From Ottelia alismoides (taxonomy: Eukaryota; Streptophyta; Magnoliopsida; Alismatales; Hydrocharitaceae): a stretch of 64,000 nt of DNA. The first letter of the stretch is position 1; each line of letters starts with the position of its first letter. This document shows, one piece after another, positions 1-11,016 of this stretch. The notes below the pieces were generated by a model. The model had not been told where the DNA came from, did no database searches, and saw nothing but the letters and a program-made list of their open reading frames with translations. The translations under genes were made by a program, and so were the position numbers. Location: the NCBI GenBank assembly GCA_037367405.1, contig JAZKJV010009328.1, forward strand, positions 558,001-622,000. Reading direction: 5' to 3'.

Positions 1-1910
1 TTGCCCTCGACCCAGGAAGCTTCCTAGGTTGTTTTGCAGGCCAAATGCGACCCATCTGAGGGTCGTCGAGTTCGGGCCCAAGATCTTCAAGTCTCCGATG
101 TCGCCGGATCACTCTAGTGGTCTCCGGTCTCCTCGGAGGATCCCAGTCGTTGCGGAGCGCCGAGACGAAGCGATTCCACCTACCAACAGCTCCAGAGGAG
201 GTCCACGCCGCACACACGGAGTCGACGAAGCCCGCCGGTGAAGTGTTCTTCCAGGACACTCCTCCGTCGTCCGATCATCCCCGACGTCCCAGATTCGATC
301 CCAGCCATCCATTTAAAGGGACCCAACCACCGTCAGTTCTGCTTGGGGTGATCAGGACCATCCGATCCAGCGAAGGGGTGCCCTCGCCCAGCATTCGTCC
401 GATCTTCCACGTGGCACCCCCTCAGCCTTCCGATAATAAGGGGTAATTTATACTTAGGCCCCTCCTGTTTTTGTATTTCTTCTTTAGTCCTGTAAATATT
501 AGATATAGTTGTTTTTTTGTTAAATTGCACCTAGGACCTGAACCTTTCTTGTATTTGCATTTTCATCCCTGCCTGTGTGAGACACGTGCTTCGTCACGTG
601 ATTTTTGGAGAAATTACGTTGTATGGGCTGATGCTTTTACGTGTTATGGAATGAAATATATTTTCTGATATTTGCATCCATGCCCCTGTGAATGCTTTTA
701 TTCAACATGTGTTGAATTCTTTGGGTATTTTGCAACTTATTCCCTGGGCTTTTAGCACGTGTTGCTAATAAACCACTGGAATTAAGTTTTCTTACATTTA
801 GGTCCCTCCGTCTCCAGTACACGTGCAGCGCGCGTGAGTTCTTGGAATTTTTGCACGAGGGACTCCTAACTTTTTGGCTTTGTTACTTTTCAGCCCCTGA
901 AGATATTTTTATTACGGATAGGTCCCTATGCACTGTGAGCCTTTGTTTGATTTAAATAAAATAGCAAATTTAACCCAAATCGTGTGAAATTTGGACACGT
1001 GGCTCCTGCCACTGTGTAAACATTTCCCTAATATTAGGGTACATTTTTGAGGCTTTTTAGTATTTTTAAAAATTCAAAAAAAGTTGTTTTTGTGTCTGTC
1101 CAGATTAGAAAATCATAAAAATATATAAAAACTCTATCAATAATTCTAAAAAAATTAGGTTTTGTTAATTCTGGTGTGTTTAATTTTCTGTGCATTTTTG
1201 GTTATTTTTGAATTTATAAAAACCCTAAAAATTGAAAACCCTTAAAAACTCATAAAAATTCTAAAAAATTGTAGAAAACTCCAAAAATAATAAACTCTTT
1301 TTCTGAATTTTCCTTGTGGTGTCTATTTCTCATAAAAATTACCTTCAGGATTTTACAGATCAATTTGATATTTTAAATTGATCTATCAAGCCTGACTGGA
1401 CAGCTTGCTTGTGTTTCTGTCTTCTTTGATTTTTAGAAAATTCTATAAAAATCAGAAAAACATTAAAAAATCACCAAAAATAGTAAAAACCCCAAAAAAC
1501 ATAAAAACATTTTTGTTGGAATTTTTGGAATGAATTTGAGTGATTAAATAATTTGTTGATTATGCTTTATTTACCTTTCTATTATTTTCCTTCATTATTA
1601 AAAATCCAAAAAAATATAAAAATAATTAAAAACCACCAAAAATACTTGTTTTTGCTTCGTTTCATTTTTGACTACTTCGTAGGCCGCAAGGCCAACTCGT
1701 GCTCCCTAAGTCCGACCCTGGGTGCTACAACAGGCTAATCTCATAGCCAGGGCCACTATCTTTGATTTGATTGTTTTTATCCTTCTGATTGGTGGTCTGA
1801 TCTTCATATTTTTCTTGATCGAGCCGATTGATCTCCGAGATCTGGGTCGCAACGACCCGAGAGTGATTATTTTTACCTGGATTGCTTGATTGATTTTGTT
1901 CGGCTCATCA
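1..1910 (+). repeat. Partial 5' LTR of element X (3' half)
   Basis: The window opens inside this LTR. Base 1 matches 37670 of the 3' LTR and the similarity runs to the LTR end at 1910 (ending CTCATCA). Bases 1-440 are GC-rich; the rest is AT-rich with many short aaaaatt-type motifs. It is followed after 3 bases by the primer binding site, which fixes the LTR end. ORFs here are not supported as genes. Confidence 0.92.
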
Positions 1911-1913
1911 GAA

Positions 1914-1931
1914 TGGTGCCGTTGCTGGGGA
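1914..1931 (+). other. Primer binding site of X (tRNA-Asp type)
   Basis: TGGTGCCGTTGCTGGGGA lies 3 bases after the LTR. It matches the Athila-type primer site complementary to the 3' end of tRNA-Asp, with two C-to-T differences. The same site in element A differs at position 4 and at a neighbouring position. Confidence 0.85.
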
Positions 1932-3292
1932 GTACGACTCAATAGTCATTTTTTATTTTTCTGCGGTTTTCTCTTTCGTGGCTTTTTGTGGATATTTTTT
2001 AGATATTTTTATCTAATTTTATTTGCATAGTTTTTCAAATAATCTGGTCTGATCACTCTGCTTATTTTCTTGCGAGGGCCCGAGGACCGAGGCGGCTTTC
2101 TTCGGAAGCCGAAGCAACCGCGGAAGTCAGAGGCGGCTCTTTTCTACATAGAGCCGCAGGAGGATGCGAGGAACCGAGCAGGAGTGCGGGAGCCGCGGAA
2201 TAGACGCGAGAGTAGCTAGATTAGATTAATTTCCTTTTTCCGCACATTTATTAATTTGTAATAATATAGGGACCAGAGACAGAGACTTGGTAGACTATCG
2301 GGGTCTGTTTCGCCGAGCATCGGTGTGCTCGGGGGACCTCACCGGTTTTTCGCGGTTTTACGCGGCTTTTCGACCGATTATTTACTACTTGTCTGATTTA
2401 CGCAGTTTTCAGCCTTAACTTAGGATTTTGCTTGATTGTGACGTAATTAATTAGGATCCAAACACCTTAATATTTTCCTATACCTATAGTTCAAATAATT
2501 GGACATAATTAATTATATAATTCATAAGAAAAAGTCGACTTATTAGAGATCTGGTCCACGTGCCTTGAGGAGTCACATACAGTGCGTGCAGGATCCGTTG
2601 TGGCGGACACCGAGTGGCTCCCAAGATAGGACTCCGGACCTAGGCTCGAGTACCTGGCTACCGTTCTTTCGTGTAGAAATTGCTCTGCTAGGGACAATTT
2701 TCCGCGTGCATCATATAGGTAGTTTATATTCTGTCATTTATTTTATGCACGAATCACCCTGCATGTAGACTGCTGGAGTCAGGTACGCATCTCTTACTCT
2801 GCATGCATCATTGATTCTCGCGCATCGTCTTTTTCGTCTTCTCCCCCTATTTTGGACTTAAAATAACCAGGAGAACCGAAAAATTCGTTAGGCGTTGTTT
2901 GTTATTGAAAAAAATACCTAAAAATCAAAACCATAAAATTGGGACTGCTAATCCAACTTGACCCTAAAAGACACTCCACTTAAAAATTTGTCTTGGGGAG
3001 AGGGATTGTCTGGTTTGCATGCGTGAGAGAGTGACCCGCACACTAGGCTAGAGCCATATCCGAGCCTCGATCAGACTATCGGCCTTTTATACGGGACAAT
3101 CTTTTCGGCGGATTGGATTCCCAACAGGTCACGTAACCGCTCTACTATCTTGACTTGATTACCTAATAAAAACTGACAAGATAATTGACCGAACTCTTAC
3201 GATCTTCAGCTCACGTTGAGTAGGTGAATCTGGGGTTTGTTTGCTCATCATAGATGTTTCCAGATCCCATCTGCCCGACTCATCAGATCACG
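1932..3292 (+). other. 5' leader of element X, with RNA hairpins
   Basis: This is non-coding sequence between primer site and gag. Several blocks are shared with the leader of A (9624-11016). They include GC-rich stems near 2080-2165 (for example GCGGCTC pairing with GAGCCGC), the hairpin CCGAGCAT-CGGT-GTGCTCGG at 2313-2332, and a block near 2765-2880. Conservation between two diverged elements without an ORF suggests a role in the RNA, such as dimerisation, packaging or translation control; that role is inference. Confidence 0.7.
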
Positions 3293-5932
3293 ATGATGGG
3301 CAGGAGGTCCCTTAGACAGCCTCTGGCTGCACCGCTTTTTTCAGCACTCCAGCTCATTCATCTAGGTCAGTTCGCGAGAGCCCAGACCCACTCTCCGAAC
3401 CCGAGTTCGACTCCGCCCTGTTCCCCATTGACCACTCTTCTACCACTCCTGAGACACGAGTGCCAGATGCGAGACAACAGACTGATAATTTATCAGCACC
3501 TGAGTTTGGGTCTTTTGCCTTTGCAGAGACCATGACCGTCAGTAGTGATGACCGCATCGGAGACCCCCGAGGAGAGCAGACATTTATCCTGGACCAGGGT
3601 GAGATTAACAACACCCTGATCGCCTCCCTAGAGACAGTGCAACAACAGTTGAGGGATCAGGGTGCATTCATGATAGAGATGAGGAGAGAGATGGAGCAGA
3701 TGAGAGCGGATCGCGAGGAGCGTGGGCCCAGAGACGGGCCGAGGATACCCGGTGATGCGGCTGCGGCCGCAGCAGCCACAACAGCAGCAGCCGCAGCATC
3801 AGCAGCAACAGAGCCTCCGAGACCGATGCGGGAGTTGCACAACCCCGGATCAACTTTTGACGCATCGTTGGGTCATATTACCAGCTATCGTGGGGGACTT
3901 CAAGTTCCCCCCGAACACTCTTCAGCTTCTACCCCGGTTCCATGGGCTCGCCACTGAGGAGCCCCATCTCCATCTTCAGGAGTTCGAGATGATCTGCAAC
4001 ACCGTCCACGACCCTCAGGTGGACGAGGATACCATCAAGATGATCGCTTTTCCTTTCTCCCTAACAGACAGGGCAACCAACTGGCTGAAGCATTTAGGGA
4101 GGTTTGTGTACACCTGGGAGCAGCTCCGCACCGAGTACTTGAACAAGTACTATCCACTCGGGTGGACGAATGCAGCGAGGTCCCTGATCAGCAACTTCTC
4201 CATGCTCCCCAACGAGCAGTTTCACGAGGCATGGGAGAGGTTTAGAGAGCTTACCGACAGATGCCCGCACCATGACGTCTCGAAGCCGAACCTTGTTCAG
4301 AGCTTCTTTTGCGGGTTGACACCAGTGTTATAGGACCTGGTTAACACTTCTTGTGGCGGGTCCTACTTCGCAAAGGATCATGATCAGGTCTGGGCCATCT
4401 ACGAAGAGATGGACGAGAACTATACAGTGATGTCCCAGACCAGAATCTACACTCAGGGACGCCCCCAGCCATAGACCGTGCAGTACCAGAGGATAGCACG
4501 GGTCGACGCTGGTCCTTCCACTTCGTCAGCGGCAACCGCACAGGCCGAGTCCACAGCCGTCGACATGGGCATTATCAGCGAGAAGCTGGACCGGATGGAG
4601 ATTATAGAGAAGAAGTAGTGCCAGAGCATATCGCAGATGGATCAGATGGCACAGACGTTGAGTGACCTGAAGACACAGATCATGTGTCTCCAGGAGGCAC
4701 AAACGGCTTCTCAACCCCGTCTTCAGTCACGAGGAGATCCGAGTGGCAGTGGCTGCTCGTCCCAGCGCTCCAGCTCCAGTCAGCCTAGATAGGTCCACCT
4801 TGTACAGGCGGAGCCGTACCAACAGCCACAGCCGTACTACCAGTCACCACCATCCCCAGACACTCAGATGGTGGTCTATCATCCGGATCAGCCTCTGGCA
4901 GTACTCCCGCCACCCTCCTACGAGCCCGAGCCATTGATGGATGTCAACGGGATTTGGTACGACCGAACCCAGCCCGGTATCTGACGAGACCATCTCGGAT
5001 TCTGTTGGTCGGCCGGAGGTGCCAGTTCCCAGCAGCAGCCTTCGGGTCAGGGTGGCCAGTACGACCATCAGAGAGATCACCAGCAGCAGCAACCCCCAGT
5101 TTACCAGCAGCAGCATCAGTCATCCCAATTTGGTCCTCGTCCCTATCATCAGGGACATTCTTGGAGGCATGATCAGCCTCAGCAACAGCATCAGCAGTAC
5201 CCCTCTCACCCGCAGCACCAGCCACAACAACAGCCTCACTACCAGAGAGGCCACCCGTTAGGTTCTCATGGGCCATCCTATGAGAACCCCGCCTTAGACG
5301 ACATAGCCCGCCTCTTGACTGACCAGCAGGCTACCTTCAGACGGGAGATGGATGAGTTTCGCCAGGAGGTACGAGAGATCGTGAGAGGGAAGGCCGCCAT
5401 CCCTGCCCAGATTGAGCCGAACCCGAACAACCTGAAGAGGAAATCTGAGCAGGTAGATTTCACAGAGTATGCCACTCCTAGTGATACATTTGGTGATATG
5501 TCTACATACCTGTTTGATACTGATTTTGTTACACTTAGGAGCGGTAGGATGCCAGCAGGTGGCGCCTCATCTAAGCGACATTCCCACGCTACTTCAGGAG
5601 CACCAGGCGAGGAGGAGCGCGATACTGAGGTCGTGAGAGATGATGACAGTGGTACTGACGCCACCATGGATGATGATCCACACGACGGTACTGAGGTCAT
5701 CACTACACCAGATGAAGGAGGTGGTACTGATGCCACCATAGTTGCCGAGCCAGAGCGCGGTGCTGAGGCCACGAGTTGACATGTCGTGGGTGGTGCTGAT
5801 GCCACCGTTTCTACTTCTGCTAGTCCTGTTGTTTTTCCATCTATATTGTATCTCAGGACACTTCTGGAAATAAAGGAAAGGGTTTGTTTTATTCGGATCC
5901 ACCTGTGATGAATGATGATGTATGTGTGGATT
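3293..5932 (+). pseudogene. gag: Athila gag of element X, broken
   Basis: Capsid-type Gag is recognisable. A coiled-coil-like charged N-terminal part near 3600-3720 is followed by an Ala-rich run, then the Athila Gag core at about 3890-4330 (LPRFHGLATEEP, then FPFSLTDRATNWL, then HEAWERFRELTDRCPHH). A Gln/Pro/His-rich segment follows at 4800-5280, and TLRSGR at about 5533, an Athila landmark before protease. One frame carries six stops (4331, 4472, 4616, 4790, 4982, 5777). Frameshifts occur near 3300-3340, near 3840-3900 and before 5855. The start is uncertain; the paired ATGs at 3293/3296 sit where the start of A's ORF lies relative to the shared leader. The final frame reads straight into protease across the A insertion. 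Confidence 0.85.
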
Positions 5933-8900
5933 TGATGAATACCCATTCATCACTCTTTATTCTTTTATTTTAGCTAAAAAAAACCTTTGCAAATACATGT
6001 AGATAGGTGTAAATACAAATAATTAGCAAAAAGCATGCATGTAAAAACTAATAATTAGCATGTTTTTGTGCTAAAATAAAAGAATAAAGAGACAAAAGAA
6101 AAAGAGGGAAATATTTAAAATAAATATTGAGCGACCTAATCCCAAGGGAGGGCTCAGCATGAGCCTGACCGCATAAAACCCAAGTAGAGAGAGATAAGGA
6201 AGCTCATATGTGTATATACCTGTAAATAAATAAATAAAAATATTTTACTCTAAAAATAAAAATGGATTATATTTATTTGTAAATATTTGTAAAGATAAAA
6301 TCAAAATAAAATATAAAAATAAAAAGAAAATTAAAAATCCCTTCACCATTGTATAAAAGCCATGTACATAGATCCCTTTATCTACTTATTTACCCTTATA
6401 AATAAATAAATAAAAATTCAATAAAATGTGTACATACTCCACATTCCATAATGTAAATAATTAAAAGAAAAATAAAAAATAAAAATAAAATAAAAAGAAA
6501 TAAATAAAAATCAAAACCTACATGGTATATATACCATGTAGATACATGTACATATATATTTATTTATTTCACCCTTGTATATAAATAATAAAAATAAAAT
6601 GAAAATATCTTTTTATTCCTAATTTTATAAAATATAAAATAGGGATAAAAATGTATAAAAATAACTAATTAAAAATCAAAAATAAAAAACCCTATATTGT
6701 ACATATACCTATATATAGCATAAAGTGTAAATACCTTATTTTTATTTTGAAAAATTAATTAAAAATCACAAAAAAATTGGAAAAAATAAAATAAATATTT
6801 TTCATGTTTTAAGTTTTTAGTATTCGATCATTTTCTATTTTAAAATAAATAAACAAATAAATTGGCCTTGGTGGATTCTGATTGGTCCATGGGGGTTTGT
6901 TGACCCCGGTCAACTCTCCCCATGGACCACATCTATTCCGGATCCGCGCCCGACCCGCCTTTTATCCAAATTTTTCCCACGCGATCCGATCACCAAAACC
7001 TCGAACCCCGGGCCCCTATTGTTCCTTGAACATTCCAGATCCTCGCCCGGTAGGGGTTCTTGGGGTCCGAGCTCCGATAATCTCGCCCGATCATCTCCAA
7101 GCCGGACCCCTAATCATTTAAATAATCGCCTCCAGCGACCATTTCACTCATCTTTTGGACCTCCTGCTCGCAGCCAAGGAGCTCCTCCGGAGTGCCTGAG
7201 TGACAGCCGAGTCCTCTGGAGTGGAAGCGAGGCACGAGTACCCCAGGAGACCACTGATCCGGTGGCTCTGCCGCTGTGCGCCGCCGCGAGCGCGCCCAGC
7301 CTCGGGGAGATGACGCCCCCTTGCAGGCCATGACCCAAGAGCTCCCCGAGCTCCAGCCCAGTCGACAGCACCCGCCAGGTAACCTCTTCAGGCCGTAGAA
7401 TAGCTTAGATTAGGAATTTTTCCGATTTCAGTAGAGTAGCTCCGCCACCTCCACCTGTCGTCTCCGGTCACCCATTCACCCATCCGACACCGCCACCACA
7501 TCCATCAGACCCCTCTCCACCTTCTCCGCCCTTCCACTCTCCCTGGCTCGCCCCAGAGCAGGGCTATCGGCTCTCACCCTCCGCCGCTCGCCGGAGAGCC
7601 TCCATCTCGCTTCATCTTCCATCGTTTTCGTGCGTTGAAGGGTCGAGGCAGTTTGCCCTCGACCCAGCTTGCTTCCTATGCAGGTCACGACGTCAGGAGC
7701 GCCTCATCTGGAGGCCAACAGCTTGGGCGCAGGAGCTTCAGGCCACCGCCGTTGCGGGGCCATTCTGGTGGTTCTCCGACTCATCAGAGGCCGCCATCAG
7801 CTGCGGAGCTTCATGGCGGAACCTCTCCGCACCTCAGGAGCAGCAGGGGAGGATCTCAGCGCGTGTATCGGGCCGGCGAAGCTCGCCGGCCAAGTGTTCT
7901 TCCACCATCCTCCCCAGACGTTCGATCGACCTCGACGCTCCAGATCATATCACGTCCGTCCGTTTGCAGAGCTGCAGCCACCTCCAGATCTGTGGAGGAT
8001 CGATCACAACCATTGATTATCCGAGGGTTTAGACTCCCGAGCACCAGGACCGTCAGATCTCCACGTGGAGGACCCTCGCCCGTCGATCCGGCCAGCGTTT
8101 CGTGGGTAAAGGCGCCGATATTCTCATCCGTTGGATCAGTCATGTGGCGTTCATCCAGCCGTCGAGATTAAATAAGGGGTAAATTGCTCTTAGGCCCCTC
8201 TAGTTTTCGCATTTACTTTCTAGTCCTGTAAATATTTTGGAACCTTTATTTCTGTTGGGTTATTTGCACTTTGGACCTGAGCTTTACTTTATTTGCACTT
8301 ATGCCCCTGTGTGTAGTGTAGCACGTGCATCGACACGTGCTTTTTGGGATATTTTGCATATTTAGTCCTGTTGTTCTGCCATGTTATGGAATGAATGAAT
8401 ACTTTTGGTTAATTGCAGATATGCCCCTGTGAGTTGTTTTTATACGCATGTGCGTGATATTTGTGGGTAAATTACAAACAACTCCTCGGACTTTTGATAC
8501 ATGTTACCAAATAGCCCCAGAACTCTGTTTTTATTGCAAGTAGGTCCCTGAGTGCCCCAGACACGTGCTTCGCACGTGATTTCTTGGGATTTTTGCACCG
8601 GACCCCCCAGGACTTTCACTAATTGCGTTTAGGTCCCTGTGTACTTTGCCGTTGTGTTTGATTTTTATAAAATATCAAATCAACTCCAAATTTGATGAAA
8701 ATTGGATACATGGCTCCTGTCATGATGTAAAATTTTTTATAAATTTTGGAGACATTTTAGACACTGTTTGATTTTTTAAAAATTCAAAAACACGTATTTT
8801 CTTTACTGTCTGATTTGAAAAATCACAAAAAATAGTAAAACTTATCTAAAAATTACACAAAAATTAGCTACTGTTTAATTTGTTGTGCTTGATTTTTTGG

Positions 8901-9602
8901 CCAATTTTGGCCATTTTTCAGTACGTAAAACTCATAAAAATTACAAAACACTAAAAATCCGATAAAAATTCTAATAATTATTTTAAAAATCCAAAAACAA
9001 TAATTAAGGTGCCTAAATTTTCCTCTCTTCTTTCTCTTTATAGGAAAATTACCTCCCAGCTTATTAGGGATTTCTAGAAATTTTATCTAGGTCCCTCAAG
9101 CTCTGCTGGACAGTACCTTCCTTTTTGTGCATTGTTTCATTTTTAGAGAATTAAATAAAAATCATAAAAATCTTAAAAATTCACTAAAAACAGTAAAAAT
9201 TATAAAATACACAAAAACATTTTTGTTTGAATTTTTGGTTGATTTTCATTGCATTAAATAAAAAGTTGAATTGCCTTTTTCTCTTGTTTTTCTTATTATT
9301 TTTATTACATTAAAAATCCAAAAAAAATATAAAAAGAATTAAAAACCACCAAAAACACTTGTCTTGTATTTTATTTCATTTCTTGACTACTTCGTAGGCC
9401 GCAAGGCCATCACGTGCTCCTTGTGTTCGACCCTGGTCGCTATACCAGGTTAAAATAATAGCAAGACCGCTACTGATTTTGATTTGATTTTATCTTATAT
9501 TGGTGGTCTCTTTTTCTTGATTGGCACACCCGAGCGATTAAGGTTGCAACGACAACTTGAGACATACCTGATTACCTCGCTTGCTCGATTTTCGTGCCTT
9601 CA
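5933..9602 (+). repeat. 5' LTR of element A
   Basis: It runs from TGATGAATACCC to CCTTCA, 3670 bp. The left third is AT-rich (5940-6860). The centre is GC-rich (about 6860-8170), with a 9-bp hairpin at 7640-7665, and the right part is AT-rich again. It is preceded by GGATT and non-PPT sequence belonging to X, which shows that this is a 5' LTR. ORFs up to 178 codons occur in the GC-rich centre and recur in the other LTR; I see no protein family in them and do not call genes. Confidence 0.95.
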
Positions 9603-9605
9603 GAA

Positions 9606-9623
9606 TGGTGCCGTTGTCGGGGA
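9606..9623 (+). other. Primer binding site of element A (tRNA-Asp type)
   Basis: TGGTGCCGTTGTCGGGGA lies 3 bases after the LTR end. It is close to the tRNA-Asp complement with two C-to-T differences, and matches X apart from the second changed position. Confidence 0.87.
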
Positions 9624-11016
9624 GCACGGCTTAGTAGTCGATTGTTGACTTTTTCCGCGGTTTTCTTTTCACGGCTTTTTGTATAGATTTTTGCATATAT
9701 ATTTTTCTGACATTGTTTATACAATAATCTGGTCTGACACTTTGTCTGTTTCTTGCGAGGGCCCGAGGACCGAGGCAGCGACTCTCGAGTAGCCGGCGCA
9801 ACCGCGGGATTCGGAGGCGGCTCCCTTCTGCACGGAGCCGCAGGAGAGCGTGAGGAGCAGCTTAGTGTAGAGTAGTTTAGATTTATTTCAGTCCATTTTA
9901 TTTGAATTGTAATAATACAGGTACACTCAGAGACTTGGACTTTCGGGGTCTGTTTCGCCGAGCACCGGTGTGCTCGGGGGACCCCTTTAGCTAGTTCGGT
10001 TTTTACACGGTTTTCTCGCAGTTTTAGATTTTTTGCTGCCTTTTACGATTTTACGCGGTTTTTCTCGAGCCCCTAGACTTAGGATTTTCTGCTTGACTGT
10101 GTCGTAATTAGTAGGATCCCCACACTTAATTGCTTGCCTGTTCCTATAGATCGTAATTGGACCTACTAATAATTCATTAATAAAAATAGCTTAGTCGCTT
10201 TCCTGAGAGCCTACGCGCCGCGAGCCTGCCCCGTCAAGCGCTACTCCTGAACTCGACCTGTCGAGAAGAGGAGGGGTGGGTCTAGACCGGACTCTTTGGA
10301 TCGAGGGCGAGTAACTAAGCTAGACAGTTCTGTCGAGTAGAAATTGCCTGTTTAGGACTCGGTTTTCACCGCTGCACCATATAGGTAGTTTTATTTCTGT
10401 CTTCAAAATTCTACGCGGATCATCTTGCATGTAGACTGCTGGAGTCAGGTACGCATTTCTATCTCTGCATGCATCATTGATTTATCGCGCATCGGCTTTT
10501 TCGTCTTCTCCCCCCTATTTTTGACTTAATAACCAGGAGAACCGAAAAATTCGTTAGGCATTTTTGCTTGCATTAAAAATATCTACAAAAGAAAAACAAT
10601 AAAATCGGGACTGCTAATCATACTCGACCTAAAAGACACTTCACTTAAAATCTGTTTGGGGAGAGTAACCCCCTCCATGTTTGGTTTGGATGAGCGAGAG
10701 AGTGACCCGCACATTAGGATAGAGCCTCCGATCTTTCTTGACTGATTACCGGCTTTCAGTACGGGACAGTCGGTTGAGAAATATCTGGATACCTATTTAC
10801 CTCACGTAATCGCTCTGATAGACTGAATGATCACCTAAAATAAAATCGACAAGATAATTGACCGATCCCTTTCGGTCTTCAGCTTTGTGTGCGTAGGTGA
10901 ATTGGGGGTTTGCTTGTTCATCTTGTGTGATTGCCAGATCCCTTCGATCTTTCCCCATCTTCCTCCATATGTTTCCCACCCTCCCTCCCTTCACTCTTCT
11001 TCTCTTTTACCCCTGG
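9624..11016 (+). other. 5' leader of element A, with conserved hairpins
   Basis: The leader is about 1.4 kb long and has no supported coding sequence. It shares blocks with the leader of X: GC-rich stems near 9760-9845, the perfect hairpin CCGAGCAC-CGGT-GTGCTCGG at 9958-9977, and a block at 10430-10570 beginning near TGTAGACTGCTGG. Confidence 0.72.

Noticed and set aside
5278..5953. Minus-strand ORFs of 222 and 119 codons
   Set aside because: Shadows of the gag C-terminal coding region with repeated GGTACTGA-type units; no family match.
7635..8171. 178-codon ORF in LTR A (and partial equivalents in LTR B)
   Set aside because: LTR sequence with high GC, where long chance ORFs are expected; B has the frame broken and X/C lack it.
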